NCBI GenBank assembly: GCA_024276825.1
Contig: JAJRWI010000007.1
Span: 1-64,000 of the forward strand
Length of the DNA stretch: 64,000 nt
Reading direction: 5' to 3'
DNA from: an archaeon
GTDB lineage: Archaea; Asgardarchaeota; Thorarchaeia; Thorarchaeales; Thorarchaeaceae
Both the position numbers and the translations under genes were made by a program. A model generated the notes under the pieces. It was given only the letters and a program-made list of their open reading frames with translations. It was not told the DNA's origin and ran no database searches. Positions 34,485 to 43,749 of the stretch are shown here, piece by piece (within the stretch, counting starts at the first letter, position 1; the number at the start of each line of letters is the position of its first letter).

Positions 34485-36730
34485 TGGCAGTCATCAAGAT
34501 TGACAATCAGAACATTGAGTTTGAACCAACAATAGAGAAGACTATCCTTGATGTTGCAAGAGAGGCCGGAATCTATATTCCCACACTCTGCGACCATGAC
34601 GAACTCGAGCCCTATGGTGGCTGCCGAATGTGCTTGGTGGATGTAGAGGGTATGAGGGGCTATGTGCCTGCATGTACTACAACAGCCAAAGATGGTATGG
34701 TGGTAAAGACAAGCACTGATGAACTCAACTCGTTAAAGAGAAGGATACTACAGCTCCTAATGATTGAACACCCAGTAGGTTGCATACTTTGTGATGAGAG
34801 AGAGCAGTGTGACAAGTTCAGACCTCAGGCTCAGAAGGCAGGTCGCGTCAGTGGATGCTATACATGTCCAAATAGAAATCATTGTGAGCTTGAAGAAGTT
34901 GTGAATTTTATTGGCATGAAAACATTGCCCTACGATCCAGAATACAGAGATATCCCAGTGGAGCGAGAAGACCCGTTCTTTGATCGCGACTATAACTTAT
35001 GCATTCTATGTGCAAGGTGTGTACGTGTATGTGATGATGTCAGAGGTACAGCCGCTATAACAATCGCAAAACGCGGTCATGAGTCCAGAATTGACACAGC
35101 ATTTGGGACCTCACATGTGGAGTCAGGATGTTGGTTCTGTGGTGCTTGTGTTGATGTCTGCCCGACAGGGTCATTATCAGCCCGGAAAACAAAGTGGATT
35201 GGTATCCCAGAAGAAACTGTTGAGACCACCTGTGTTCTCTGCGGAACTGGATGTCAGGTCAATATTGGTGTCAAGTATAACAAGATCATGTGGTCTGAAC
35301 CCGGTAATAAGGACAGTCCGCCAAATCATCATCATATGTGCGTTCTTGGAAGATTCTGTATTCCAACCCTTGTGAACACTCCAAGAAGAACCAAGAACCC
35401 AATGATAACAAAGGATAGCATTTTGGTGCCAGCCAGTTGGGATGAAGCAATTAATGAGGCTGCCAGACTTCTGAAGGATACCCCCTCTGAGAAGATAGGC
35501 TTTATTGCAAGTCCTCAAATGACTACCGAGGCGGCATACCTGCTTCAAAAAATAGCGAGGGAAGGTGCTAATACCTCAGCTATTGACTTCATGGGTTCGG
35601 ACTTTGCAGCGTTGATTCTGGGTAATCTTGCTGATGGACATGACAAGATTCAGACGCTTGACAAGTTGGACGAGGTTGATTGGATACTCTCAATTGGTGG
35701 CGACTTTGTTGTCACACATCAGGTAGTTGCCAAGAGTGTGTACAAGCAAGTAAGGAGAAATGTCCCTCTAATTCATGTGGGGCCAATCGGCGAGAATCTC
35801 AGGAGATGGGCCTCATACCATATCAATGTGCCCATCAAGAAGATTGAGAATGCCATTTCTAAGCTTGCCCAAAAGAGCATGAGCATCCCGTCTATAACCA
35901 AAGAGCAAGCTGAAAGAATTGCATCAATTATCAGCTCTGGCAGGGGTGCAATAATAGTTGGTTCCAGGATAATGGAAACAAAGAACCCTGACAAATGCTT
36001 GAGTGCACTACTGGAGATAATTGGTAGGGAAGGGGTTGTATATCCACTTCTTCCGCTCGGCAATGAGTTAGGCCTGATCAAAGCTGGTGCGAGAGCAGAC
36101 ATTCTGCCTGGTCCTGCTGTGAATTCAGAGAAAGGGCTCACTCTTGGAGAACTCAGAGATAAAGCATCTAAAGGGCAAATCGAACTGCTCTATATCACTG
36201 ATGGGTCTGTGTCACTCACGGGCTTTGAGAAGGTGGAGAATATCATCTATCAGGCACCATATGCATCAGAGTGGACTGACAGAGCCACTGTGCTCTTGCC
36301 ATCTGCAAGTTTTGCAGAAGAGGACGGGACATTTGTCAACCATGAGATGCGGGAGCTTAGATTGAAGAGAATCGTAGATCCACCATATCACGCCAGACAG
36401 GACTGGGAGATTCTTCAGAATATTGCAAGGAGCATTGGCCTTAGCAAATCAGATTACAAAAGTCCAGAAGATATTTGGAACGAACTTGAAAAGCAAAAGG
36501 CGGGTCTCAAGAAAGACATCTACAAACGCAAATCATGGACTCCCGCAAGGAAGGATGAAACCCGATGGAATCCCAAGTATCGCGGGGTGGCGATTGCAGA
36601 AGTTGTTAAGGACTTGAAGGTCCTCATTGATTCCTTACCAAGCAGAGAGGTTATTGAGAAGCGGGAATCACTTGATGAACTGCTGGAACGGCTTCAGAGA
36701 AAGATTCCTTCAAAGGAGGTGTTAGAATGA
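34484..36730 (+). CDS. nuoG: NuoG-like iron-sulfur subunit with degenerate molybdopterin-oxidoreductase domain
   Basis: A protein of 748 residues. Residues 1-80 are a [2Fe-2S] plant-type ferredoxin (C36, C47, C50, C64). H96-C100-C103-C109 is the His-Cys [4Fe-4S] site. A second similar block, C125-x2-C128-x5-C134-EL, follows 16 residues later and is unusual. Two ferredoxin clusters come next (C173/176/179/183 and C216/219/222/226). A formate-dehydrogenase/NuoG fold begins with C250, C253, C257, C286. The region where formate dehydrogenases carry catalytic Cys or Sec (here around GANTSAIDFMGSD) has none, so no molybdenum chemistry is expected. It likely serves as an electron wire and scaffold, as NuoG does. 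ATGA-type overlap with the next gene. Confidence 0.85.
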   Translation: MAVIKIDNQNIEFEPTIEKTILDVAREAGIYIPTLCDHDELEPYGGCRMCLVDVEGMRGYVPACTTTAKDGMVVKTSTDELNSLKRRILQLLMIEHPVGCILCDEREQCDKFRPQAQKAGRVSGCYTCPNRNHCELEEVVNFIGMKTLPYDPEYRDIPVEREDPFFDRDYNLCILCARCVRVCDDVRGTAAITIAKRGHESRIDTAFGTSHVESGCWFCGACVDVCPTGSLSARKTKWIGIPEETVETTCVLCGTGCQVNIGVKYNKIMWSEPGNKDSPPNHHHMCVLGRFCIPTLVNTPRRTKNPMITKDSILVPASWDEAINEAARLLKDTPSEKIGFIASPQMTTEAAYLLQKIAREGANTSAIDFMGSDFAALILGNLADGHDKIQTLDKLDEVDWILSIGGDFVVTHQVVAKSVYKQVRRNVPLIHVGPIGENLRRWASYHINVPIKKIENAISKLAQKSMSIPSITKEQAERIASIISSGRGAIIVGSRIMETKNPDKCLSALLEIIGREGVVYPLLPLGNELGLIKAGARADILPGPAVNSEKGLTLGELRDKASKGQIELLYITDGSVSLTGFEKVENIIYQAPYASEWTDRATVLLPSASFAEEDGTFVNHEMRELRLKRIVDPPYHARQDWEILQNIARSIGLSKSDYKSPEDIWNELEKQKAGLKKDIYKRKSWTPARKDETRWNPKYRGVAIAEVVKDLKVLIDSLPSREVIEKRESLDELLERLQRKIPSKEVLE

Positions 36731-37599
36731 GCAAGATCATAGAGAAGGAAGAGGTAGCACCCAACATTCACCGAGTTGTATTTGATGCTCCGAAGATTGC
36801 CCGAAAGGTCAAGCCAGGACAGTTCGTCATTGTTATTCCTGATGAGTTCGGAGAAAGAACACCATTCACAGTTGCAGACTGGGATTCGGAGAGAGGAACA
36901 ATCACAATATTCTTTCTTGAAGTTGGGGTTTCAACAATGAAGCTCGCCAAAATGGGCCCAGGGGATTGTGTTCACACTCTGGTGGGACCACTGGGTAAGC
37001 CAACAAAGATTGAGAAGTTCGGGACTGTTGTTCTTGGTGGAGGCTGCTATGGGCTTGGTGCCATCTATCCCTTGGCTAGGGCTTTCAAGGAAGCAGGCAA
37101 CAAGGTAATTGTAGTCACTGAGGGTAGAACCAGATATGTCCTCTTCAATCTCAAAAGACTTCAAGAAGTAGCTGATGAGATGATCATTACCACATCAGAT
37201 GGATCTCTGGGAATAAAGGGTCATGCTCATGATGCTGTCCGAATGCTTGTTGAACGTGGTGAAAAGATTGACCATGTGCATTTTGTGGGATGCACATACA
37301 TGATGATGACCGGTTCGAAGACTACCAAGGAGTTAAACATTCCAATAGTAGTCAGCCTTGCCGCCCTAATGGTGGATGGTACAGGAATGTGCGGTTGTTG
37401 TCGGGTCATTGTTGGCGGAGAAACTAAGTTTGCATGCGTCGATGGACCCGATTTTGATGGGCATCTGGTCGACTGGGAGATTGTGGCAGCGCGTGCTGGA
37501 GCTTATGTGCCAGAGGAGAACCTAGCGTATCAATTTTATAAGATGCGAGAAGATGACACCTCGCATGCCAAGTGCGAATGTCAGGAGGAGGTGCAGTGA
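36727..37599 (+). CDS. nfnA: NfnA-like ferredoxin:NADP reductase subunit (sulfide dehydrogenase beta type)
   Basis: A protein of 290 residues: an N-terminal FAD-binding barrel (VKPGQFVIV, RTPFTVADWD, GPLGKP), an NAD(P) domain (VVLGGGCYGLGAIYPLARA), and a C-terminal cysteine cluster DGTGMCGCC with a further Cys at KFACVDGP for a [2Fe-2S] centre. This is the small subunit of NADH-dependent ferredoxin:NADP oxidoreductase (Nfn) and of sulfide dehydrogenase/glutamate synthase-associated pairs. ATG overlaps the NuoG stop. It is followed without gap by the NfnB-like gene. In this operon it would let the NuoEF module exchange electrons with NADP(H) and ferredoxin. Confidence 0.88.
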   Translation: MSKIIEKEEVAPNIHRVVFDAPKIARKVKPGQFVIVIPDEFGERTPFTVADWDSERGTITIFFLEVGVSTMKLAKMGPGDCVHTLVGPLGKPTKIEKFGTVVLGGGCYGLGAIYPLARAFKEAGNKVIVVTEGRTRYVLFNLKRLQEVADEMIITTSDGSLGIKGHAHDAVRMLVERGEKIDHVHFVGCTYMMMTGSKTTKELNIPIVVSLAALMVDGTGMCGCCRVIVGGETKFACVDGPDFDGHLVDWEIVAARAGAYVPEENLAYQFYKMREDDTSHAKCECQEEVQ

Positions 37600-38406
37600 A
37601 TGACCGAAGGACCAAAGAAACTCAGCCCCAAAGAGAGGATGGCAATCCCAAGAGCAAAGATGCCTGAACAGAACCCGGACTTGCGAGCACAAAATTTCAA
37701 CGAGGTACCATTGGGTCTCACACCAGAGATGGCAATGAAGGAGGCACTCAGATGTCTGCATTGCAGGACTGAACCCTGTGTAAAGGGATGTCCAGTCAAC
37801 GTACCAATCCCTCAGTTTATCGCGAAGGTAGTAGAAGGCAAGTTTGCAGAAGCTGTCAGACTCATCAAGAAGGTCAATGTTCTCCCCGCAGTCTGCGGTC
37901 GTGTCTGTCCACAGGAGGTTCAGTGCGAGGGCAATTGCACTCTATTCAAGAAATATGGTGGAGTGTCGATTGGAGCACTGGAGCGCTTTGTAGCTGATTA
38001 TGAGAGAGAGAATAATCTAGTTGAGATCCCGCCAAAGCCAAAACCAACAGGTAAGAAGGTAGCGGTGATAGGATCAGGTCCTTCAGGTCTAACTGTAGCT
38101 GGAGACCTCATCCAACTCGGTCACGAGGTCACAGTATTTGAGGCACTTCATGAACCGGGTGGGGTTCTCATCTATGGTATTCCAGAGTTCAGGCTTCCGA
38201 AGGATATTGTGATGTTTGAGGTTGGCAACCTAGAGAAACAGGGAGTCAAATTCGAGCTGAACACAGTTGTTGGAATGAGTGTTACAATTGATGAGTTACT
38301 TGAGGAGGGCTACGATGCAATATACATTGGTGTTGGAGCTGGACTTCCATGGTTCTTGCGAATTGAGGGTGAAGAGCTTAACGGTGTCTATTCTGCCGAT
38401 GAATAG
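37600..38406 (+). CDS. nfnB: NfnB/GltD-like flavoprotein, N-terminal portion ending at an in-frame TAG
   Basis: The start ATG follows directly on the nfnA stop. This part has the N-terminal Fe-S domain (ALRCLHCRTEPCVKGCP, then LPAVCGRVCPQEVQCEGNC), where two [4Fe-4S] clusters bind, and the first FAD site (KVAVIGSGPSGLTVAG). Translation stops at TAG 38404-38406 after GVYSADE. The downstream frame continues [10 protein letters not shown] without any shift, as in intact homologues that read roughly YSANEFLTRxNLMK. So only one codon, normally aromatic, is a stop. Together with the next entry it makes about 483 codons, normal for NfnB/GltD. It could be a nonsense mutation, sequencing error, readthrough or a genuinely split subunit. 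Confidence 0.85.
   Translation: MTEGPKKLSPKERMAIPRAKMPEQNPDLRAQNFNEVPLGLTPEMAMKEALRCLHCRTEPCVKGCPVNVPIPQFIAKVVEGKFAEAVRLIKKVNVLPAVCGRVCPQEVQCEGNCTLFKKYGGVSIGALERFVADYERENNLVEIPPKPKPTGKKVAVIGSGPSGLTVAGDLIQLGHEVTVFEALHEPGGVLIYGIPEFRLPKDIVMFEVGNLEKQGVKFELNTVVGMSVTIDELLEEGYDAIYIGVGAGLPWFLRIEGEELNGVYSADE
38404..38406 (+). other. In-frame TAG interrupting the nfnB-like gene
   Basis: The sequence reads GAA TAG CTC ACA CGA, and both flanks stay in frame with the family. A single T-to-G change from TAT/TAC (Tyr) or T-to-A from TTG (Leu) could have made it. TAG is an ordinary stop for many genes in this window (Rpb5 homologue, NeuB, methyltransferase and others), so wholesale recoding is unlikely. Confidence 0.85.
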
Positions 38407-39051
<645 letters not shown>

Positions 39052-39054
39052 CTA

Positions 39055-40764
39055 TCAGATTCTATAAACATCTTTGACCTCCCTCACCACCAGATCAACA
39101 AGTGCATTCTCAGACGGCACAGGGATTACTAAGGCACCCACAGCCTTCAAGTCTCTGTGCGTCTTTGGTTCTCTCTTTTCTGAAGATCCAATATGAAAAA
39201 GGAAGAACCTATGACCTCGTGATACAAGGTCCCTTACTACTTTTACCAGATTACTCCAATTGACAATCTCAGCATCCGTCATCATAAGAACTATGACACT
39301 AGAGCCAGCGTCATTGCATAGTTGTCTGATTTCCTTGATTGGGGCGATGGTCCCAGACCCTTGATATGAGAGGAGAACTTTTTCTACGTTCATGCGTTCT
39401 CTTGTCCAGGTGCAATGTCGGACACCGCTGGAGAAGTTGATAGCTGCAAACCTTCGACCGCTACGTTCTGCAAAATCAAGCGCGGCAAATGCTGAAATTA
39501 GAGCCAGATGATAGATGCCCTTCATCTGTCCGCCTTGGTGACTAAAAGACATCGAACCGCTGGAATCAATGACTATCAGCATGTCAGGGATGTTCTTGGA
39601 GGGCTTGTCACCATAGGATGATACCTTCAACCATTTTCGTGTGGACATGTTTGGCACGAGAATGGGAAACGCCTGTAGAGATTGAACAAGGTCGAGTTCC
39701 TCAATTGGGTCACCAAGCCTCCATGGTTCAGGAGCGAGTGGCACAGATCCAGTAAGAACCCTCTCTCGTATTTCGAACCGTATTGCTGTTCTCGCCTTGG
39801 CCCTATACCAAAAGTGAATCCATTTGTCATGAACATTGCCAAACCCGGCAAGTAGAAATACTGCCTCAATGTCATTTAGATTTCCACCCCTTGACTCCAC
39901 CTCAATCGCCAGCCGTTCCATCTCGGAGTCGGCGTCGTCAATATGTTCACTCCTCGTGCATTGTCGGGCCTTGTCCCCATTTCGATCCTCAATCGGCGAT
40001 CCCATTATTGCATCCACATCCAATGGAACAAAGATTGTTCTTTCACCAGTACCGTCAGTGGCTGTGCAGAGCTCCTCCCCCTTTTCCATGGTTTCAGGTA
40101 GCCAGTCCTTCAAAATCTTGGCAATCTCGCTTGTTGCACGGGGCCATTTCGTTTCATTGTTCATGTATTTTCGAGCTGTTTCAATTACTCTCTCAGCAGT
40201 CAAATAGGTCTCCTGATCGACATGGGAAAGATGGGGGATGGGAAAACCCCACATGGCCCTATAGCAAGAAACAATCAGCTTCCATAAGCGGCTGTGTTCA
40301 GTTGAGCGAGCGGCCGAGTCATGAATGGAGAGTCCAATTCGCTCATGCGTAAGACTTGGAAACCTCTTGAGAAGATGTGAGTCTACGACCAGATCAGCGA
40401 ACAGGTTGCAGACAAACATTGCATGTTCATCGTCGATATGCTTTCTTGCAGATGCAAACATCATTCCGCTGGTCACCCCATCATAGGGGCATAGCAAATA
40501 ATGCTGAATCTCATGATGAGTTATGGACCTGATGAACCTGAATTTTGCGTTCGAATTAATGTGAAGAGGGACCCCAACAAGATTCAGATGAACAGTCCAG
40601 TCGTTGGAATCGATATAGAAATAGCTAGAGGATGATGGGTCGAATTCAAACTTGGGTGAGGGCAAAGGGGGATGATAGAAGTCTGCCAAAGCCTGAGAGT
40701 ATGCCCGGTCAGCAAGCTCCATAAGATGGTTAATCTCTGCTTGATCTAGCTGTGTAAGAGTCAA
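39055..40764 (-). CDS. Metallopeptidase-like (HExxH) and von Willebrand A domain fusion protein
   Basis: A protein of 569 residues. The N-terminal half has THHEIQHYLLCP with HExxH at residues 84-88, followed by an Asp/His-rich region (DDEHAMF, NLFADLVVDSHLL). This recalls the DUF2201-type putative metallopeptidases. The C-terminal 180 residues are a VWA domain with an intact MIDAS: DSSGS (400-404), GSGT (476-479 region) and TDAE (about 496-499). MoxR ATPases commonly pair with such VWA proteins as metal-binding adaptor/chaperone systems, and a MoxR gene lies 12 bp upstream on the same strand. No signal peptide, so it is cytosolic. The client is unknown. Confidence 0.75.
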   Translation of the reverse strand: MTLTQLDQAEINHLMELADRAYSQALADFYHPPLPSPKFEFDPSSSSYFYIDSNDWTVHLNLVGVPLHINSNAKFRFIRSITHHEIQHYLLCPYDGVTSGMMFASARKHIDDEHAMFVCNLFADLVVDSHLLKRFPSLTHERIGLSIHDSAARSTEHSRLWKLIVSCYRAMWGFPIPHLSHVDQETYLTAERVIETARKYMNNETKWPRATSEIAKILKDWLPETMEKGEELCTATDGTGERTIFVPLDVDAIMGSPIEDRNGDKARQCTRSEHIDDADSEMERLAIEVESRGGNLNDIEAVFLLAGFGNVHDKWIHFWYRAKARTAIRFEIRERVLTGSVPLAPEPWRLGDPIEELDLVQSLQAFPILVPNMSTRKWLKVSSYGDKPSKNIPDMLIVIDSSGSMSFSHQGGQMKGIYHLALISAFAALDFAERSGRRFAAINFSSGVRHCTWTRERMNVEKVLLSYQGSGTIAPIKEIRQLCNDAGSSVIVLMMTDAEIVNWSNLVKVVRDLVSRGHRFFLFHIGSSEKREPKTHRDLKAVGALVIPVPSENALVDLVVREVKDVYRI

Positions 40765-40776
40765 TACAGTTCCATC

Positions 40777-42483
40777 CTAGGATTTTATGAATGATTCAAC
40801 CTCTTTACGGACAATGACTGCCGAACTCCCACCTGAGACCTCGATGAAGACAGCAGAATCAGGAGAGTCGCCAGTAACATAGATAACAAGAGTGAGATCC
40901 TCTGTTCGAATCACTTTTCTCTTTGGTGGTTCAAGGGTTTCCTTTAGTATTGCAGTCATCTTTGGAAAGTGGATGCTTATGTTAGACCACAGATCAGTCC
41001 ATTGCTCAAAGCTCACAGTGAATCGTGAGAGTGTGAGTCTGTGAAGTTCTTCTGACACCCTTCGCAGAAGCATACTTCGGTTTGGAAAGTCGGTTTCACG
41101 GAGAAGAGTTTCTTGGACTTTTGTGAGAGCTGCGACATCTTTCTTGCTAATGCTCCTCTCAATCTCCTTGACCATTCTTACATAGTGTTTCTTGTTTAGC
41201 TCCTTAGCGAATGCAATATAATCAAGGCTTACTAGAAGGTCGCTCTTTGCCATCTCTTTGATTTCTGCAACATCCTCAGCAGTTGCATCACCATGCTCAA
41301 GTCTATGGATAAGGTCTAGCACCGGCCTTCTTTGAGCGAAACGAGCAGTGGCCATCTTTACAAGATGTGTAGTATATTCATACTTATCGCCATAAAATGG
41401 GCGACCCTCAATCTCATCAGATATATATTCAATTCTATGCCAAAAGACCAGCGGTGCAAGCGACTGTATTATCTCAATACTGACCTCTGTTGCTCCCAAT
41501 AACCAAGCCACAGCTTTAGAATAGCGATTCAGGTCCTTTGCCGCTCTTACACTGAGAGGTGTCAATACCTTATTACAAATGCTCTTTTTTGTGTTAAAAT
41601 GGCAACCGTCACATAGACCATTCTGAGGAGTGAGCGTTCTTGACTGACTCTTGTCCGTTCTAATGCATGCCCCAAACTCTCTAATCAGTGACCTCAGGTA
41701 TTCGGAAGCCTCGTCTGAAACAGGAACTTTGTCAGCAAGATTCCAAATAGTCAAGACTTCCTCTTCGTTGAGGATTGCTGGGACCTGCCATAGTTCATCA
41801 TATCCGAACAATCGTTCATCACGGGTTGAGAGAATTAGCTGTAGATCTGTGACCGTTGGCATAGTAATAGGCACCGCAATGCCAAACCTATCGAGGAAGG
41901 GTGGTGCCATCTCAAATGTTCCAGCATCAGTCGGATTAAGAGTTGCATAGAGGCAGTATTCCTCACATCGCATGACTTCATCATAATACTTTAACTCACC
42001 CTCTGCAAGCATTGAGAGAAGGATGTTCTGAGCATGAGGAGTGAGCCTGTTCACTTCATCAATGATCTTCCAGAAATCCTTGACAAAGGCCCTCCAAACT
42101 ACTTCTTCAATGCCATCTTTCATTAGGGGACCAGGTCTTAGTGTGGCGACCATCTTCTCTTCAGTTAGCTGTGGGTGGCCTCGAAGAATCCCCGCCTCGA
42201 TGTCATGAATCCTCTTTCCAGTCATCATACGACCCAGAAGCTTGACTAGTGTTGTCTTGCCACCACCGTGGCCGCCCACAAGCAGCATGGCAGATCTCGG
42301 GACCAGTGCATTGATCACACAGGCCCCAGCAATCAGGGGGATTCTTTTAGATTTCACCTTGCCATTGGTGCCTGTGAATTTGATTGTGAGATTTCTTGAA
42401 TGTACAAAGAGCCCACGACTCTCGACAGTGGCAATTACTCGAAGTACTTTCTGTCTCAATTCTTCATTCTGAGTGACTTGCAT
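40777..42483 (-). CDS. MoxR-type AAA+ ATPase with a four-cysteine insert
   Basis: A protein of 568 residues. The AAA+ core has Walker A GGHGGGKT (70-77), Walker B IIDEV (140-144), sensor-1 like ATLNPTDAG (180-188) and an FLDRFG arginine-finger segment (196-201). These are the MoxR signature. After the AAA lid, C273, C291, C294 and C303 (spacing 17-2-8) form a probable zinc or iron-sulfur site, which ordinary MoxR proteins lack. About 250 helical residues follow. It is cotranscribed with the VWA/HExxH protein 12 bp downstream. Together they look like a MoxR-VWA remodelling machine, possibly for cofactor insertion or protein maturation. A TCTTTAAAC element near 42533-42541 may be its TATA box. 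Confidence 0.8.
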   Translation of the reverse strand: MQVTQNEELRQKVLRVIATVESRGLFVHSRNLTIKFTGTNGKVKSKRIPLIAGACVINALVPRSAMLLVGGHGGGKTTLVKLLGRMMTGKRIHDIEAGILRGHPQLTEEKMVATLRPGPLMKDGIEEVVWRAFVKDFWKIIDEVNRLTPHAQNILLSMLAEGELKYYDEVMRCEEYCLYATLNPTDAGTFEMAPPFLDRFGIAVPITMPTVTDLQLILSTRDERLFGYDELWQVPAILNEEEVLTIWNLADKVPVSDEASEYLRSLIREFGACIRTDKSQSRTLTPQNGLCDGCHFNTKKSICNKVLTPLSVRAAKDLNRYSKAVAWLLGATEVSIEIIQSLAPLVFWHRIEYISDEIEGRPFYGDKYEYTTHLVKMATARFAQRRPVLDLIHRLEHGDATAEDVAEIKEMAKSDLLVSLDYIAFAKELNKKHYVRMVKEIERSISKKDVAALTKVQETLLRETDFPNRSMLLRRVSEELHRLTLSRFTVSFEQWTDLWSNISIHFPKMTAILKETLEPPKRKVIRTEDLTLVIYVTGDSPDSAVFIEVSGGSSAVIVRKEVESFIKS

Positions 42484-42631
42484 GTCAGATAATCCCTAGA
42501 ATTTATCACTATTGAACTTTCACACTTTGCCGTTTAAAGATACGCTAATACGGACTTGATACCACGGTTATTAGTCAGCTACTGCTTAATAACGGGTGAT
42601 ATTGGCGCGATTCTCACACACTTGCCGAATG

Positions 42632-42640
42632 AATAATATA
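42632..42640 (+). promoter_or_regulatory. TATA box of the SMC operon; leaderless start
   Basis: AATAATATA at 42632-42640 ends 21 bp before ATG 42662. This spacing predicts transcription beginning at or within a few bases of the start codon. Confidence 0.5.
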
Positions 42641-42661
42641 GACTGACGAGTTTGTTTCGTA

Positions 42662-43735
42662 ATGGAGGAATCAGAGTTATATTCAGAAATGGTGGAGCTA
42701 ATAGACTCGGACGAGTTCAAGAAAGAGAAGATAAGTCAGTATTCCATCAACATTGAGGCAGAGAACTTTCTTTCTACACTTGAGAGGTATGCAAGTGTTA
42801 AGAGCCATCTTGAAGAGATTGGACTATCGTTTAATGGCAGGGTGCTCATTATTGGCACTTCAGGCACAGATTTTCGAGCATTCGCGACCAAGATTGCAAA
42901 AGACAGGCAATACAAGATTGCAACGCTGAGGATGAATCAGATACTTGGTAATGTTGACAGGCAACTTGAAGGGATCAGACTACTGTTTGAGATGGCAAGA
43001 AGAAATGCACCTTGCATCCTTAGTCTTGAACAGGTCGATGTCATTGCTCCCAGCAAATCATCATCTGGAGCACTATTAATGCAAGAACTCAATAGTATAA
43101 CATGGAGCGAAAATGAGATAGTAACAATTGCCACAACCACTCAACCAGATAATATTGATAGAGATCTCTTGGAGTTATTCGGAAGTATCATAGTGGTTGA
43201 AGGAACCACTCTTGATGACCGCGTGCGTGTATTTGAATCTGTCTTAAGGAATAGAGAACATATGCCAGTGACAACCCTGGCTGAGCTGACTAGGGGTTGG
43301 AGCTTTATAGAAGTCATTCATCTTGCAATTAATATATTGATCAAAACATCTGATGATGAACAAAGGCAAACGAGAGAGGCAATTGAACGCCTGATTGAGG
43401 AGTCAAGAGTCATTCCAATTAGCAGAGCAGGTCTCATTGCATCAATCACCGAAAGAATCAGAGGGCAAGTAGTGGGTAGGTCAAAGCACATTGATGTTGA
43501 GTATCCTGAAGAGTTCGTAGAACAGCTGTATCTTGAGGCAGTTGCAGACGATTACTCGAGTACTCAGAGAGTCATTGATACTTTGAACTCAAACATGCCA
43601 CTCTCAGAGGAAGACTTGAGATTCTTAACACGGTATCCATTCATTTTGGCTGGGACATCTGAAGAAAGAACGATGAATCTGATTAAGGCTAAGAGGACAA
43701 TCGATAGACTCCGAAGAATAATGGGAAGAAAATAG
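42662..43735 (+). CDS. Degenerate AAA+ ATPase (pseudo-ATPase) in the SMC operon
   Basis: A protein of 357 residues that follows the Cdc48/proteasomal AAA layout but lacks the catalytic residues. Where the P-loop should be, residues 65-71 read GTSGTDF, so the Lys is Phe. The Walker B region is CILSLEQVDVIAP (118-130), where the usual D-E is E-Q. Sensor-1 reads IATTTQPDNID instead of a conserved Asn. The fold pattern around these sites is otherwise well kept, so loss of ATP hydrolysis looks long-standing. It begins an operon, 14 bp before the SMC start, which suggests a structural or regulatory partner for the SMC complex. I know of no described partner of this kind. Confidence 0.7.
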   Translation: MEESELYSEMVELIDSDEFKKEKISQYSINIEAENFLSTLERYASVKSHLEEIGLSFNGRVLIIGTSGTDFRAFATKIAKDRQYKIATLRMNQILGNVDRQLEGIRLLFEMARRNAPCILSLEQVDVIAPSKSSSGALLMQELNSITWSENEIVTIATTTQPDNIDRDLLELFGSIIVVEGTTLDDRVRVFESVLRNREHMPVTTLAELTRGWSFIEVIHLAINILIKTSDDEQRQTREAIERLIEESRVIPISRAGLIASITERIRGQVVGRSKHIDVEYPEEFVEQLYLEAVADDYSSTQRVIDTLNSNMPLSEEDLRFLTRYPFILAGTSEERTMNLIKAKRTIDRLRRIMGRK

Positions 43736-43749
43736 AGGGAATGTGAATA

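Noticed and set aside
34484..36730. Active formate dehydrogenase
   Set aside because: The NuoG-like protein lacks Cys or Sec in the expected catalytic region, so molybdenum chemistry is not supported.
38404..38406. Pyrrolysine insertion at the nfnB TAG
   Set aside because: TAG is a frequent normal stop here (for example at 2644-2646, and for NeuB and the methyltransferase), the enzyme has no known pyrrolysine, and no pyl gene is in view. Kept only as a point to check.
39783..40352. Plus-strand open frame of 189 codons antisense to the VWA protein gene
   Set aside because: His/Pro/Ser-rich composition, no start signals, and the opposite strand encodes a clear HExxH/VWA protein.
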